DNA of 64,000 nucleotides. Source: Periconia sp. R9002 (taxonomy: Eukaryota; Ascomycota; Dothideomycetes; Pleosporales; Periconiaceae). Position numbers and translations under genes: made by a program. Every line of letters starts with the position of its first letter. Positions within the stretch are counted from its first letter, which is position 1. The stretch spans positions 434,001 through 498,000 of the forward strand of contig JAMAHW010000020.1 of the NCBI GenBank assembly GCA_023627715.1. The letters are read 5' to 3'. Under the pieces are notes generated by a model that saw nothing but the letters and a program-made list of their open reading frames with translations, was not told the DNA's origin and ran no database searches. Positions 21,746 to 33,315 of this stretch are shown piece after piece.

Positions 21746-24535
21746 CTACAATGAAATCTTTTCGTCTCCCTCGATTGTGATTTCTACCGTCGCCTCAATG
21801 TCAGCAGTCGACTGTCCAAACAAGAAGCAATACCGCCCCTGATCAACCTTCCAAGACGCACTCGTCTCATCAAAGTACGCAAAGTCCCTGAGACTGATAT
21901 CAAGCCCCACAAACATTTCTTGTCCAGCCTCCAAAAAGACCTTCTCAAACGCCACCAAAGTCTTTATCGGATGTTTCTCAGACCTTTCAGCTCTTCCAAC
22001 ATATAACTGGACAACCGTGGCGCCTGATCTCTTGCCGGTGTTCGCGACGGCGATGGTGCTCATATACACCCCACCTGGTATCGCAGAAACGCGAGCATCT
22101 TTGAGCGAGAATGTGGTGTATGAGAGACCGAACCCGAAGGGGAATTGTATCTTTTCATTGGAGATACGATCGTAATGGCGGTAGCCGACGAAAACATCTT
22201 CCTCGTAATGGACGGTGAGCTGTCCATTCTTGCTGGTGCCTGGGAAGTTTCCATACGCAGGTGCATCCTCAATCCTCTTGGGCCACGAGATGGGTAGTCT
22301 TCCTGAGGGATTGACCGCTCCCGAAATAACATCTGCTATAGCGTTCCCGGCCTCTTGGCCTGGAAACCACGCCTGAATGACGCCCGCAACTTTAGATAGC
22401 CACGGCATGGCGATGGCTACACCCGTGGAATTTACTACGATTGTTTTTGGGTTGACAGCTGCTACAGCCTCCACGAGCTTGTCCTGTGATCCCTCCTTTG
22501 GGAGGTTAAAGCTCAGTTGGTCCTGACCTTCGGTTTCCCAGACCGGAGTGTGGCCAGTGAATACGAGTGCATATTCACACTCTTTTGCAGCATCGACAGC
22601 CTGGGAAACCAGGTCCTTGTCATGCTCAACATCATACATGAAGCCCATTCGGAAACCCTGTAAGCCAGCAAGAATGCCACCGTGATCATCGTGTCCACCT
22701 GGAGGACTGGAACGAATGACGATCTCGTAAGATACGCCCTTAGTGAACGAATACTGGAATTCTTTCTCAGCAACACCACCTAGTAGGAATGCCATTGGAT
22801 CTTCGATATCCCCCTTTTGCTCGAACACAAGCGTGTCATTAATTGTAATGCTGGTTGGGCCCATACCAGAGCTGGCCAGATAGTGCTGACCTGTTACAGC
22901 AGGGACAAACGTAGTGGAGAGTCGTGCATCCTTCCACTTCGAATCGAAACCGCCAATGGGGTTGAAAGACGCTTCTTTATAGCCGTGCTCTGTATGGGTA
23001 GGCGTTTCTGGTTTCGCCCGATCAAACAGTTGTAACATCCAGCCGGACTTTCCTGAAGAATCTGTGCAGTTGGACGACAACGGTGGCAGTTGCCGGTATG
23101 TATGAGCACCTGAAATCATGGTCAGGTAAATACCAACAAAAACACGATGAAGTTCGAAACTGACCTTTTGAAAATACAAACTCGACATCGTCGCCGTAAG
23201 TACTATGAAGGGCATCCCATGGTGATATGCGATAATGAGCATTTACAGATGCGCTACCGCCTCCATGTATCAACGCTTCCTTGGCAAGACCAAGAAGCGC
23301 AATTTTCTTTCCTTTGACAACCTCTCGTTTCAGAGGTAGTACATTTCCCTCATTCTTTAGCAACACGAGTCCCTGACCAGCCACTTTCCGAATGAGTTCT
23401 CGATGTTCTGGACTATCGATCGATTTTTCAGGAGGGATTTCCGGATTGTCAAATGCACCCACTTTCTTAATCAGTTCCAAGATGTTGCGTACGCGTTCGT
23501 CGATAGTCGTCTCCGAAAGCTCCCCGCTTTCGATTGCGTCTTTGACAGCCTTTAACTGTCGATGCTGAGTAGGGCCGGGCATCTCAAGATCTAGTCCTGC
23601 GTTCAATGAAGCCGCGGTTGAATTGGTACCTCCCCAATCACTCATCACGAGCCCTTTCCAGGCCCACTCGCCACGGAGTACCTTCTTCAGGAGAAATTCA
23701 TGAGAATCCGCATGGCATCCGTTTATTTTGTTATACCTGAAGAATTCAGTCAAATTCGTGAGAAAAGGTGGGGTTTCCCGAATTTTGAATACTATGCACA
23801 GCCACGTAGTGTACCAGTGGAAATATACTTACGCTGTCATGACCGCCCATGGGTTGGCTTCTTTCACAGCAATCTCAAACGGCTTCATATAAATCTCTCT
23901 CAACGCGCGCTCTGAGATGATTTCATTAACTGACAACCGCTCAGTCTCTTGTTCGTTTGCAGCGAAATGTTTGATCGTCGCCGCGATACCCTTCTCTTGT
24001 AGGCCGTTGACTACCTGAGCAGCGAGTTTACCAGCAAGTAAAGGATCCTCGGAGAAACTTTCGAAATTCCGGCCACCAAGAGGATGCCGATGATTGCACA
24101 TTGTAGGACCCAGACTGAGGAATTCAATCAGCCTCTTCCGGTGGTGGAATATCGATTTCTCGACTTACAGTACCCGAGCACCCTTGGTCCGAGTCTCTTC
24201 GGCCAAAGCATTGCCTATATGCCTAGAAAGCTCAGGGTTCCAAGTGGCGGCTGAACAAACGGCAGCAGGGAAGCATGCTGCTCTTGTTCCTCCAATGAAG
24301 CCAGCACCACGAGCGCCGTTAGGTCCATCTGATGTCTATGTATAGTGAGTCACAGGGCAGAAAGGACAGTCAGGATCGGTAACAACGAGAAATGATGTAC
24401 TTTTATAGCTGGGACTCCTTTCGAGGGTATTGGCACGGTTTCCCAGAAGTCTTTGCCTGCAAGCAGTGAAATCTTTTCCTCCAAAGATAGAGATTTTATC
24501 ACTGCGTCGACATCTGAACGAAGCCGAAGAACCAT
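21746..24535 (-). CDS. GH3 beta-glucosidase with PA14 domain, probably intracellular
   Basis: The enzyme hydrolyses terminal beta-D-glucosyl residues. Five exons (24535-24401, 24335-24169, 24114-23833, 23736-23165, 23109-21746) give 839 aa. Visible in order are the N-terminal (beta/alpha)8 domain with KHFAANEQE and [20 protein letters not shown], the nucleophile aspartate in VMSDWGG, the GH3 C-terminal domain, a PA14 insert (about [19 protein letters not shown] to the GGHDDHGG region), and the fibronectin-III-like end. There is no signal peptide: the N-terminus is [17 protein letters not shown]. This matches the cytoplasmic PA14-containing fungal beta-glucosidases and not secreted cellulases. 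The first intron uses a GTACAT donor and the rest are near consensus. The actual glycoside substrate is unknown. Confidence 0.92.
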
Positions 24536-25652
24536 CTTTGTTGGGAAGAGGATATCAAAATGTGCTCGATCCGTACCAACGAACAGTCACCGGCAAAGCG
24601 TGAGGAGATGAAGAAACTCAGAAGAGGGCACTTATACCTCGGTCCTGAGTACGATGCAACGTCTCGAGGCCTTTCACAGTCTCCCATTATATACCACATG
24701 ATGCTTCGACCTGCCGGAACCATAGCCCGCTATTCCGCCCACTACAATTGTACGGCGCAAGGTGGTGGAGATCCTGGGGAATCCAAGCACCTTGTTAATT
24801 GGCTGTTGCAAGCTGTTGTACGCCTGACGTGACCGAACTTTTGCCATTGTTCACCCATACCCCTTCCGATTGGCTTCATAGGCCAGATCATCGCTGCCGG
24901 GGTTTTCCCGCAGACTGGGACTCTGCAAGAACATGCTGGTGTCTTATCTGTTCCGAGGCACGCTTATGGTTACTTCTTCCGGGTGGTGTTGGGTGGCCCT
25001 TGGAGTGCGCTGTCGTCTGGTGGATGACAGGACAATGGTGAGGGAAAGACGAGCAACTGAAACTCTTCGGCCATCTGTATCTGTGTCGAACCGAGGGGAA
25101 GTTGCTTATGTAAGGATAGGGTCCCGAAGTCCCGGAACCAACGGGCCTGCATATGTTAAGCACGTGCTATCCGTGGACTAGGCAGTCTGTTTACATGATG
25201 ACGATTTTCGATCCACGTGCGAGTAATCCCACGTTTCCCGTCACTTAAACCTTCACTATCTTCACCAAGCGCCGGTCACTTTTTAGATTGTTCTGGAATT
25301 TTTCTTTTGCCTTAGACAAGCACCTCGACATGAGTTCTTCTCCCAAAGCCGGGTTGAGCCGGCGGCATCCATTGCAGCGACTAGACTCTCCATCCAAAGG
25401 ATTTTCAGGCGCCATCCATGTACCTCCTTACCAAACACCTGGTCTCGATAGCATAATGGAGCTAACATAAGTTGATAGGTACTGGGTCTCATCAGTTTCT
25501 ATAATTCTTTCAAATTGTACGTCCAGCTTGCTTCCGTTACATTGATTGAAAAATCGTTCAATCTTTGGTCAGGTACTGATGCTATTATTTCCAGTCTTGT
25601 AGATAATCCCAATATCATTGTAAGCATCACAACCTCTTCATAAACCCCTTGG
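24536..25652. promoter_or_regulatory. Divergent promoter between the GH3 and FAR-17a/AIG1 genes
   Basis: This 1.1-kb head-to-head region contains two CACGTG E-boxes, at 25161-25166 and 25214-25219. They are placed nearer the FAR-17a gene. No gene is seen inside. The factor that would bind the E-boxes is unknown. Confidence 0.45.
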
Positions 25653-26509
25653 ATGAGTCTGGATAAATCTCATATGATGCATCAGAACGAATCTTTCGGG
25701 TGGCACCTTCAGTATCTCACTATCCTCGGCATCTCCATTTCGACAGCATGTTTTGGCTTCGGTCTCTTGGCCGATATAACCAATTCGCAGACACTCTTCA
25801 TCGTGAAGAATTATCTCGCTCTTGTAGCCGCTCCTATTGAAATTGTCATCAGCATCCTGTATTGGGGCCTCCGAGCTGTAAGTTACAGCGAACCCATCAA
25901 CGAGAATTATTCCCCTCTCGACAACGAACAAGTGGCTGACGATTGCACGTGGCCTAGATTGATGAAACTCTTGTTATCCCGCCCGATCTACCCAAGCCTC
26001 CAATCCTTGCCGACTTTGGCTTTCACTGTATGTCCGCATTCCTGCAATCATGCCTATGCATATGCATCATGCATCAGCACCCAATGTTGACCCCTGATCA
26101 GTGTTCCCTGCCGTGGTCTTGACCATTGATAACCTTTTCCTTTCGCCACCCTGTAAGTAAAACCCCTCAGCCTCCCTTACCAGAAGCCCCCTACATTGTA
26201 GCCACCATTCCCGCTCTAACCTCGACCGAAACAGGGCCAACTGAACCTATCAACCCCCGTGCATCTCTCCTCTCCCTCTTGACATCTACGACCATTGCCT
26301 TCCTGTATTGGTTCTGGATCGAGCTCTGCTATTCTCGCAATGGATTTTATCCATACCCCATTTTCGCCATGCTCAGTACACCGCAGCGCATCGGCTTGTT
26401 TGCTGCGAGCGGCGTAATCATGTGGGTTATAGGCGCTGGGCTGCGATATGCGTATCGTTCCTTGAACGGGGTGGAAGCTATAAAAGCTGTTGAAAAGAAG
26501 GTACTGTAG
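25653..26509 (+). CDS. FAR-17a/AIG1-like integral membrane protein
   Basis: Animal members of this family (AIG1, ADTRP) are multi-pass enzymes that hydrolyse fatty acid esters of hydroxy fatty acids; fungal roles are poorly known. Four exons (25653-25877, 25958-26027, 26102-26152, 26235-26509) give 206 aa. The exon joins restore family-like blocks: LYWGLRA then IDETLVIPPDLPKPPILADF, GFHLFPAVVLTIDNLFLSPP, W across the third intron, and IAFLYWFWIELCYSRNGFYP with YPIF. About five hydrophobic segments are visible. The His in ADFGFH fits the conserved catalytic His of the family, and a Thr-rich first segment precedes it. Reading through the introns would break these blocks, so the splicing is well supported. 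Confidence 0.88.
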
Positions 26510-27645
26510 ATGAATGGATCGTGCCAGGAAAGCATGGAGTGGTTGATGGGGAGTAGGTAGTGGATGGCGGTTGTCACATGGCGGCACCTTACGCTATCCT
26601 GTAGCGGAGTAAATTGTACCAGTGGCGGTGTTTGGTGGGAATGAGCATTTCTTGGGGCCACTGGTATTTTTTGATCTTTGTAGATATAAGACTACTAGTA
26701 GACACGATAGTGCCACTCGATGAAAGTTATCAATCATCGCGGAACTGCTTTCATGATCACGACATATATATGTTGCTTTGTTCAGCAGATAGTCCATGAG
26801 CAAACTTTCTTTGTAACGTCAAAACATTATCAGTCCCAACCTTCCTTGATCAAGATAGACTTTTCTTCTACAGGGAATAATGAATTCATTGAAATTTTGT
26901 TTACCTCAAATCATCCCATGCAAACCCCTCACTGTTCATCTGAGTATCATCAATGGGTATAAAACTTATAGAGCAAATAAACTTCCTGGGCTGATACAGC
27001 TCGTGAAAAGGCGCAGTCTTGTCGCCTTATTTTTCAGGCTGCAGCCGTAATACATGTTGTGCTATATCTCAATACCTCCAACAATAACCACGGACTATAA
27101 CATCGTTTGGACCACCGATGATGTTGGACAGGAATAAGGAAAAACAAAGGGTAAGAGGAGAAGGAAAGAGAAAATGGAAGACCCAACTAGGAACATCGAG
27201 AGAATCAAGAAGAAGGGAGAGCAAATGCAGAAGCACTCAGGGCTCCAACTAGTGGTGCCATGCCAAGGTATGGTATCAAACTTCGTTCTATGGCAGGAAA
27301 CCGGACTGTTAGGCTGTCGTGCGATTGAATAGAGTGAAGTTAAACGTGCCCGCCGATTTTTTTTTTCTCTTGGGTTTTCTTGCTTTGATGAATGCACTCG
27401 GAGGAACCCAAGAGAATTGACTTTCAAAAGACTAGGGTATACGAAAATACCATAGTTGATCTCGAATGCCAATGTAACATGAATAGTGACCAGATGATGG
27501 CAATGTGCACTGAGTAGGAAGATAGACGCGAATAGTGGATAGTGGAGGGATCGCGTCCGAAGAATTGAGATGTAACATGTGGGACATACTGCTCACGCAG
27601 CCAGGCAAGAAGCATTGTATATGCTTCGTGGAGTGTTGGTTCCAT
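26510..27645. other. Convergent 3' region between the FAR-17a and zinc-finger genes
   Basis: This 1.1-kb stretch lies between convergent genes. It holds 3' untranslated sequence and an A/T-biased part near 26700-27000. I see no gene. A T9 run sits at 27358-27366. Confidence 0.5.
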
Positions 27646-29165
27646 TTAAGAAGTGGACGGCGATGGCGGAGCAGTTAAAGTGCATTGGTCGTCATCCTGG
27701 ACGCTCTGTTGCTGGTAAGTATTGTAGTTGTAGACAGGATTATGGTATGAAAATGTGTTGAGACCCTGCTCAAGACCATAGCTGTAAGTGTGGTAATGGT
27801 GGCTTGGAGCGCCACAATGGTGAATGTGGTCATGAATTGGTTGGTGAAGCATTGGCAGAGTATTCTCTTTGTTATCGTTGTAAAGAGAAGTTCCATATGC
27901 TTGATAGTTAGGAAACAGGGGTGCTGTAACTGGCGATGCCTGTTGATGTAGGCTTGCGGTAAGGTAGTTGAAGTTTGCCGGTTGGGCAAAGGAAAGTTCC
28001 TCCCCAGGGAAGACTTCGAACGCACGCTTTTTCTTGGGAGCTTGCTCTGCATATGTGTATCCGAGACCAAGACCTCTGTGTTCATCCTCGTAACCGTTGT
28101 GCAATGAGTACGTAGGATGTGGTCGTGTAAGCTGCCGAGTGCGGGGAAGAGTGTTGACATCAAGATCAGCCAAAGGTGCACGTGAGGGCAGAGACTTTGG
28201 GCTTTCGGCCTCGACAGAGATGTCCTCTTCATCCTCGTAGACGGAGCTGGAGATCCTGCGCTGTCGTTTGAAAGAGCCTCGGGGGGTGAATATAAGCTCC
28301 ATTGCTTCCACCTCCTGCGAGTTCAACTCGAGCTGCTCGACGACGGAAATGTCTTTCTTCTGATTACGCTTACGGCGCATCTCAGGCGTAGCAGAGTCGA
28401 AGATGTCCATGCCTGGCCAGTATACACCTTTCAGCCTTGTGCTCTCGGTTACCGCCATCGGGTCAGCCACAGGTAAGGCCATATCAACGTTGTCGTCCTC
28501 GACGGCACAGGAATGGTGGGCGGGATACTGGTAGCGCTTCCGCTCGCTCGGATCGGAGTATTCACTAGATGTCTCGTAGTCTGGGTTGGTCGTGTAGCTG
28601 CCTGTGCGGGAGCTGGCGCGAGATTCCGAAGGCCAGTACTGCATGTAGGGGGCAAAAGGACGGTGTCGGAGGACGGGTCCTGGCTGCGGAGTAGAACTGG
28701 GTGTGGCAGTGTTTTCGACCTTGATCATCATATGCTGCTCGTAGAGACGAGGATCCAATATGTTAGTCGTGGCATGCGAACGTGGGTGACGAGGGATTGG
28801 GGCTTCAATTTTGGGTGGTCCAGGGGTGGGTGTGGCTCGGACGGTACCTGCGTCACGTCATGTCAGGATGGATTTGCGGGGTGAAGTGGAAAAACATTAC
28901 CGGTGCTGGCATGCTTCAAGCGGGAGCGGCGTTTGTCCTTTTGCACCATTCGATCTGACATGAGCTCTTCCACATTCCACTCACTGTACCACCTGTCGTA
29001 GGCTTCGATCAAGCGACGGGAAGCCTCTTCGCTTGACGAACGGACTTTGAGTTTGTAGTAGTTTGATAAATGACCCTTGCTGGCAATATGCGTGAGCAGA
29101 TGGGACACATCGCTGAAGTTTGGCTTCTTTGGGCAGATGGTGCAAAGGAGAGGAATGGTTGCCAT
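27646..29165 (-). CDS. Protein with N-terminal C2H2-like zinc finger, function unknown
   Basis: Two exons, 29165-28901 and 28847-27646, give 488 aa. The N-terminus carries a zinc-finger-like motif with Cys8, Cys11, His26 and His32 (C-x2-C-x14-H-x5-H). A conserved-looking helical block follows (SEEASRRLIEAYDRWYSEWN, VEELMSDRMVQKDKRRSR). The rest is low in hydrophobic residues, rich in His, Tyr, Pro and Ser, and probably disordered. Basic patches (MRRKRNQKK, KKKRAFEV) would fit a nuclear protein. The intron has a GTAATG donor and a GCAG acceptor. The start is the ATG at 29165, which opens directly on the finger. I recall similar fungal proteins annotated only as hypothetical, and I assign no function. 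Confidence 0.78.
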
Positions 29166-30040
29166 GGCGGCGGTGGAGCGTGGTTGGCAATGCAGTGCAG
29201 TCCAGTGCAGTGCAGTGTGAGTGAAGAGCTGTCCCTGCAGCACGGCTGGGGGGAGAAAGGTGAGAGGCGAAAGGAGCACACTGGCAATGAAGAAGGAGAG
29301 GAACGCTGTCGAGAGACGATGGAAGAGTGCTTGGGGGACCACCAGATCACGGCAACCACAGCACTGACGACGATAACAAGCACTAGAAATCATCCGCGGC
29401 AGGAAGAGACAGGAAGGGTATCAGGTAAATTCAGAGAAAGAGAAAGAGAGAGTGCGAGGAAAGAATTACACATGGACAGAAGGTGAGTTCATGTAGGTGC
29501 CACTCCACCAAGCCGAGACACGTGGGATGGTCTGGGTACGGCGGGAACCTCCACGACCACGACCCCCACCCCAACGAGCACATATCTCTTTTACTTTATA
29601 AATGATTTCGTGTCTTATTTTGCAAAGCAAAACCAGCCATCATACTATGGAGAAAATCTCAGCATGACAAGTCTGCTGGCCGCAGGCCGGTTGCTGCCGT
29701 CTACAATCGCTCGAGCCCTAGCTTGCCTATGTACATACATATCTGTACGGACGCATATAAGATCTATACATGAATACAGTTGTATATGTATGAATCCAAA
29801 CGCGTGTATGCACATACATGTATGTAAACATAGAGGTCAATTAGGTAACCAAGGTGGGACTAATGGGAACAGTCTTCTCTTTTTGCGGTATGCATGTATA
29901 CCCGCACTGCCAAAACATTCTTCCAAAATCTTTTCTTCTTCTTCCCAAGTTCACTTGCCTAAGCATCGTCGCGTGACTTCACGCGGCATGCAGCTGCCAC
30001 TTGTGTTAGCTTACTTTGCCGTAGATGTTCCAACAACCTA
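29166..30040. other. Promoter of the zinc-finger gene and 3' flank of BET2
   Basis: This is 875 bp between two minus-strand genes. Directly upstream of the zinc-finger ATG is a short CAGTG repeat, listed separately. Around 29730-29840 there is a TACA/TATG-rich tract. No gene is seen. Confidence 0.5.
29191..29217. repeat. TGCAG pentamer repeat in the 5' leader of the zinc-finger gene
   Basis: Five consecutive pentamers TGCAG, TGCAG, TCCAG, TGCAG, TGCAG are read on the plus strand, 26 bp upstream of the ATG at 29165. On the transcript they read as CTGCA units. This is a simple repeat with no known role. Confidence 0.75.
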
Positions 30041-31281
30041 CTATACGGGATCGACCTCGACGAGGCCGGGGTATTTGAGTAAGCTAAGTCCAGCAAGTCC
30101 AAACACAGTGTGGAAGACGTCTACCATGTTACCTGGACTGTCTGCAAGGCCACCGTGTTCGCAATCCTACAAATCAAAATGAACATCAACGCGAGGATGA
30201 TTACCTTTGACTAGGTGCTTACCTGGCACTGAAGAATGAAGGAGGACAGCTTCTCACCGTCTATCCAATGGAGCTTGCCAATCATGGCCAGACTGCTCAT
30301 GACCCACCAACTGTAACATACGTCCTCTGTCTTCTCGGGCCTTCCGTTCAGACCTCCACTTTTGAGCTGGCGCTCACTCAGCCAGGCCCCTAGCTTCTCT
30401 CGATCCACAAGGTCAAGTCTACCGGCGATGGTGAGGGCTCCCAAGCAAGTAAAGACTTGACCGGAATGAGATTCAGCGCCGGGGCTGGTACCATAGGCGC
30501 CGTCGAAGTTAACACAGGAATGTACGTGCTGAACGGCCTTGTCCACGTCGACCAGATGCATATAGCCCATGAGTGAGAGCGCATTCAGCGCGCCGTACAA
30601 GAACCTAGTGTCTTTCTCACCCCATTCATCACCTGCGAAGGTGCCGGATTCAGGATCTTGGAGGTTGGCAATGTCTCCCACGGTCGTCAGCAGGACGGAT
30701 TGCAGGTCAAGGCTTAATCACCTACATTGAGCAACTGTCCGACGGCCATCGCTGGCGTGGGCATCGAGATCATCGAACGCATCCAGGGTTGCCAGAATCT
30801 GTACAGCGCTGACGGTATATAACATATGAGGGTCGTGACCTGGAGCAGCACCGAAGCCGCCATTCTCATGCAAGCACGAGAAGAGGAACTCTAAGATTCC
30901 AGCACGGGGTAAAGCCTCTGGATGGCCCAACAGATGCAGGGCGGTTAGTCCCCAGTATAGGCCGTTGAGTCGAAGGTGCTCGGTGAGCCAATACTCCAGC
31001 TCATCTTTGCGCTGGGTAGGTCAGTGCCCGTCCATGCAGGGTTCCAAAATTCGAGCAAGCACAGCAACAAACGGACAAGCAGTTGGCGATGGGGAGATGT
31101 TCTAAGCAAACAAGAGAATAGCAGAATGTGCAGGATGGCGAACGCCTCGGGAGCGGGCAGATAACATAGGTAGACGCACAGTGTCAAGGCTTTGGATATA
31201 GCTCACATGCTTCTCAACACAGAGCTGGACCTCGGAGGGCATGGAAGTCATAGCACGGCCAGGGCCCGACACGAGAGACAT
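30041..31281 (-). CDS. BET2: Rab geranylgeranyl transferase (type II) beta subunit
   Basis: The enzyme adds geranylgeranyl groups to the C-terminal cysteines of Rab/Ypt GTPases, with an alpha subunit and the Rab escort protein. Four exons (31281-31180, 31011-30726, 30674-30223, 30166-30041) give 321 aa, the normal size. The zinc ligands are visible: Asp and Cys in [14 protein letters not shown] and His in [11 protein letters not shown]. Repeated Gly-Gly-Phe/Leu prenyltransferase repeats include [20 protein letters not shown] and [10 protein letters not shown]. Exon joins give [24 protein letters not shown] and [14 protein letters not shown], which all match the family. The donor of intron 1 is GTGCGT, weaker than usual. 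It is divergent to the RhoGAP gene. Confidence 0.95.
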
Positions 31282-33315
31282 GGTGGTCAGGTTCCCGAGT
31301 TTGCAGTGTGTATAATACGCGGTAGGTTTGTGGCGTGGAGGAGCTAGTCTTGTCTGCAGGGAGCAGTGTGGTGGGTTTGAGATGTGCCTGGGGGGACGCG
31401 GTAAGAAACGTAGCCTGTATTGTATGTATGCATGTATGTACTGTACGTACTGTACTGCTGGGACCTGAAACGAGTTGTCGCGGACGGCTATTTGTGGAGT
31501 AAAGGGTACTGCGTTGCTCAGCAGGCTCTGGGACAAACGAGCGACACCAGTGCTATTGTAACGATTGCTACGGTGACGGCCCTGTAATGAATTATCAACA
31601 AGTGATGTTCTCGAGTGGGTGGTGTGGTTGTCGCATTGCGTACCTAGCTAGGTACATAGCTAGTCACATAAGCATGGTGGGGAGGGAGGGGAGGCCAAGG
31701 CCAAAGTTTGCTGCCCACCATCGTTCAGTGGTTGGTCAATTGGCAGGTACTGTAGGCGCCGGAGCCAGGCAGTTAGCAGCAAACGTTGACTTGGCTGAGC
31801 CTAGTACCTTTGCAACCCTCTCCTCCGATTGTACACATGGACAATCATTTGACGAAACCCTTCGGTGCTGGCAAAGAGATAAATGATGTGGGTGGGTGGG
31901 TCGACGGGCATATACATACATACTACAGTAAGTACCTACTTGAGTACATACGTAACAGCCGAAAGCCGACGTAAGCGTATGTAAATTAAAGGTAAAATGG
32001 GATTAGCAAACATTGAAACCATGAACCCCTGGGCCCGTGCAGCGCGCAAGCCAACAGTAACTATTGATTGTTGTCGAGGCGCGGTAACGACAGGTTCTGT
32101 AACCATTCATGGTACGGTAAATGGGGTCGACCGCACCGCACCGCATTGCCTTCAATGTTGCCCTGTCCTGTCTGCCTCTCCGCAGATTGCTCCGCCTGAT
32201 CATCCCTCTGTGCTGACCTAGGTAGGTTGCCTGTTATTACTATTAGGTACTCCTGCCTTTCCCGCCGCCTAGCTGTTGTCGCTGTTGCTCCTTCCTGCCT
32301 CTCCCGCTCCGCTCCCTACGGTATTCTTCCTTCTCCTTCGTCCTTCCCTCCACGACACTCTCCCTCCGTCGGTCCCTCACCCCTTGCCACGCCCGTCCAC
32401 CCATCCTCGCCCGCACTGGCACTGGCTTACGACGACACCCCAACGGCCCTGCATCGCACCCACGCTTTTATCGTGTGCTCCTCCCCCTTTGCTCTTTCCT
32501 GCCTGTCTGCATTGCATCTTGCCTACCACCTTTTTTTTGCATCTCTGCATTCCAAGTGATAGTCCGCCCCCGCGGCTCTTTGTCTGTCCGGTCCTTGTTA
32601 TACAGGTGTGCGTCCTTGACTGCGTGAGTTGGGTTGCTTTACTCACGCCCCCTCCTCACCCCCTCTTTGTTTCAATATCGTGCCAGGTCAACGTGGTACA
32701 GCACTGAGCAACACCCTTCGACGGTGCCTTGCCTGCTTGCCTGTCCGTCTGTCTTTGATTGCGCTGACTTCCATCCCTCTCTCCAGTCAGCCAGCCTGCC
32801 TCGAACGTTCTACAAAAGCGATTTCTTCCTTCACTTTCTATCCTGCTAGTAGCTGCCAGGCCAGCCCCCCTGTGCCCACATTTCCCGTCACCGCTACCAC
32901 GACATTGCTTCCGCTTGTCTGTCGCACGAGCGCGCGACTGGCCCGTCTCCGGGTTCTCGCAGTCACAACACGCCCTTCTCAGGGCTCGGATAACACTACC
33001 CTCACATTTTTGTACCGGCCCAAGCCTCTGCGAATTGCTGTAGAACGCGTTGTCAGGAGAACACCGCACCACAATCCCTTCAAACAGGCGGCCTGCCACG
33101 GTCCGTACCACCTGTCAAATCATCCAGTTCAACCAACCTCCGTGGTTACCACATCGCCTACGAGCTCTGCTGCTGTTGCTCGACACTGATTGAGGTATTT
33201 CACCTTCTAGTAGGGAGAGGGGATACAAGTCGAGAAGCCCGCTATTTCCTCATGGTACCGTGCCGCTAAGCTATTTGCAGCCCTTGGATACGCACAGGAG
33301 ACTATCGTAAAGAAG
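31282..33315. other. Divergent region between BET2 and the RhoGAP gene with long pyrimidine-rich leader
   Basis: This is 2.0 kb. The left part has palindromic TACCTAGCTAGGTA (31641-31654) and ACCTAGGT (32216-32223). From about 32240 to 33200 the plus strand is very C/T-rich, likely the leader of the RhoGAP gene. Frames of up to 186 codons (32629-33189) run through it but look like translated simple sequence. They may act as upstream frames if this is transcribed. Confidence 0.5.

Noticed and set aside
32629..33189. 186-codon plus frame upstream of the RhoGAP gene
   Set aside because: C/T-rich simple sequence, most likely 5' leader; no recognisable block.
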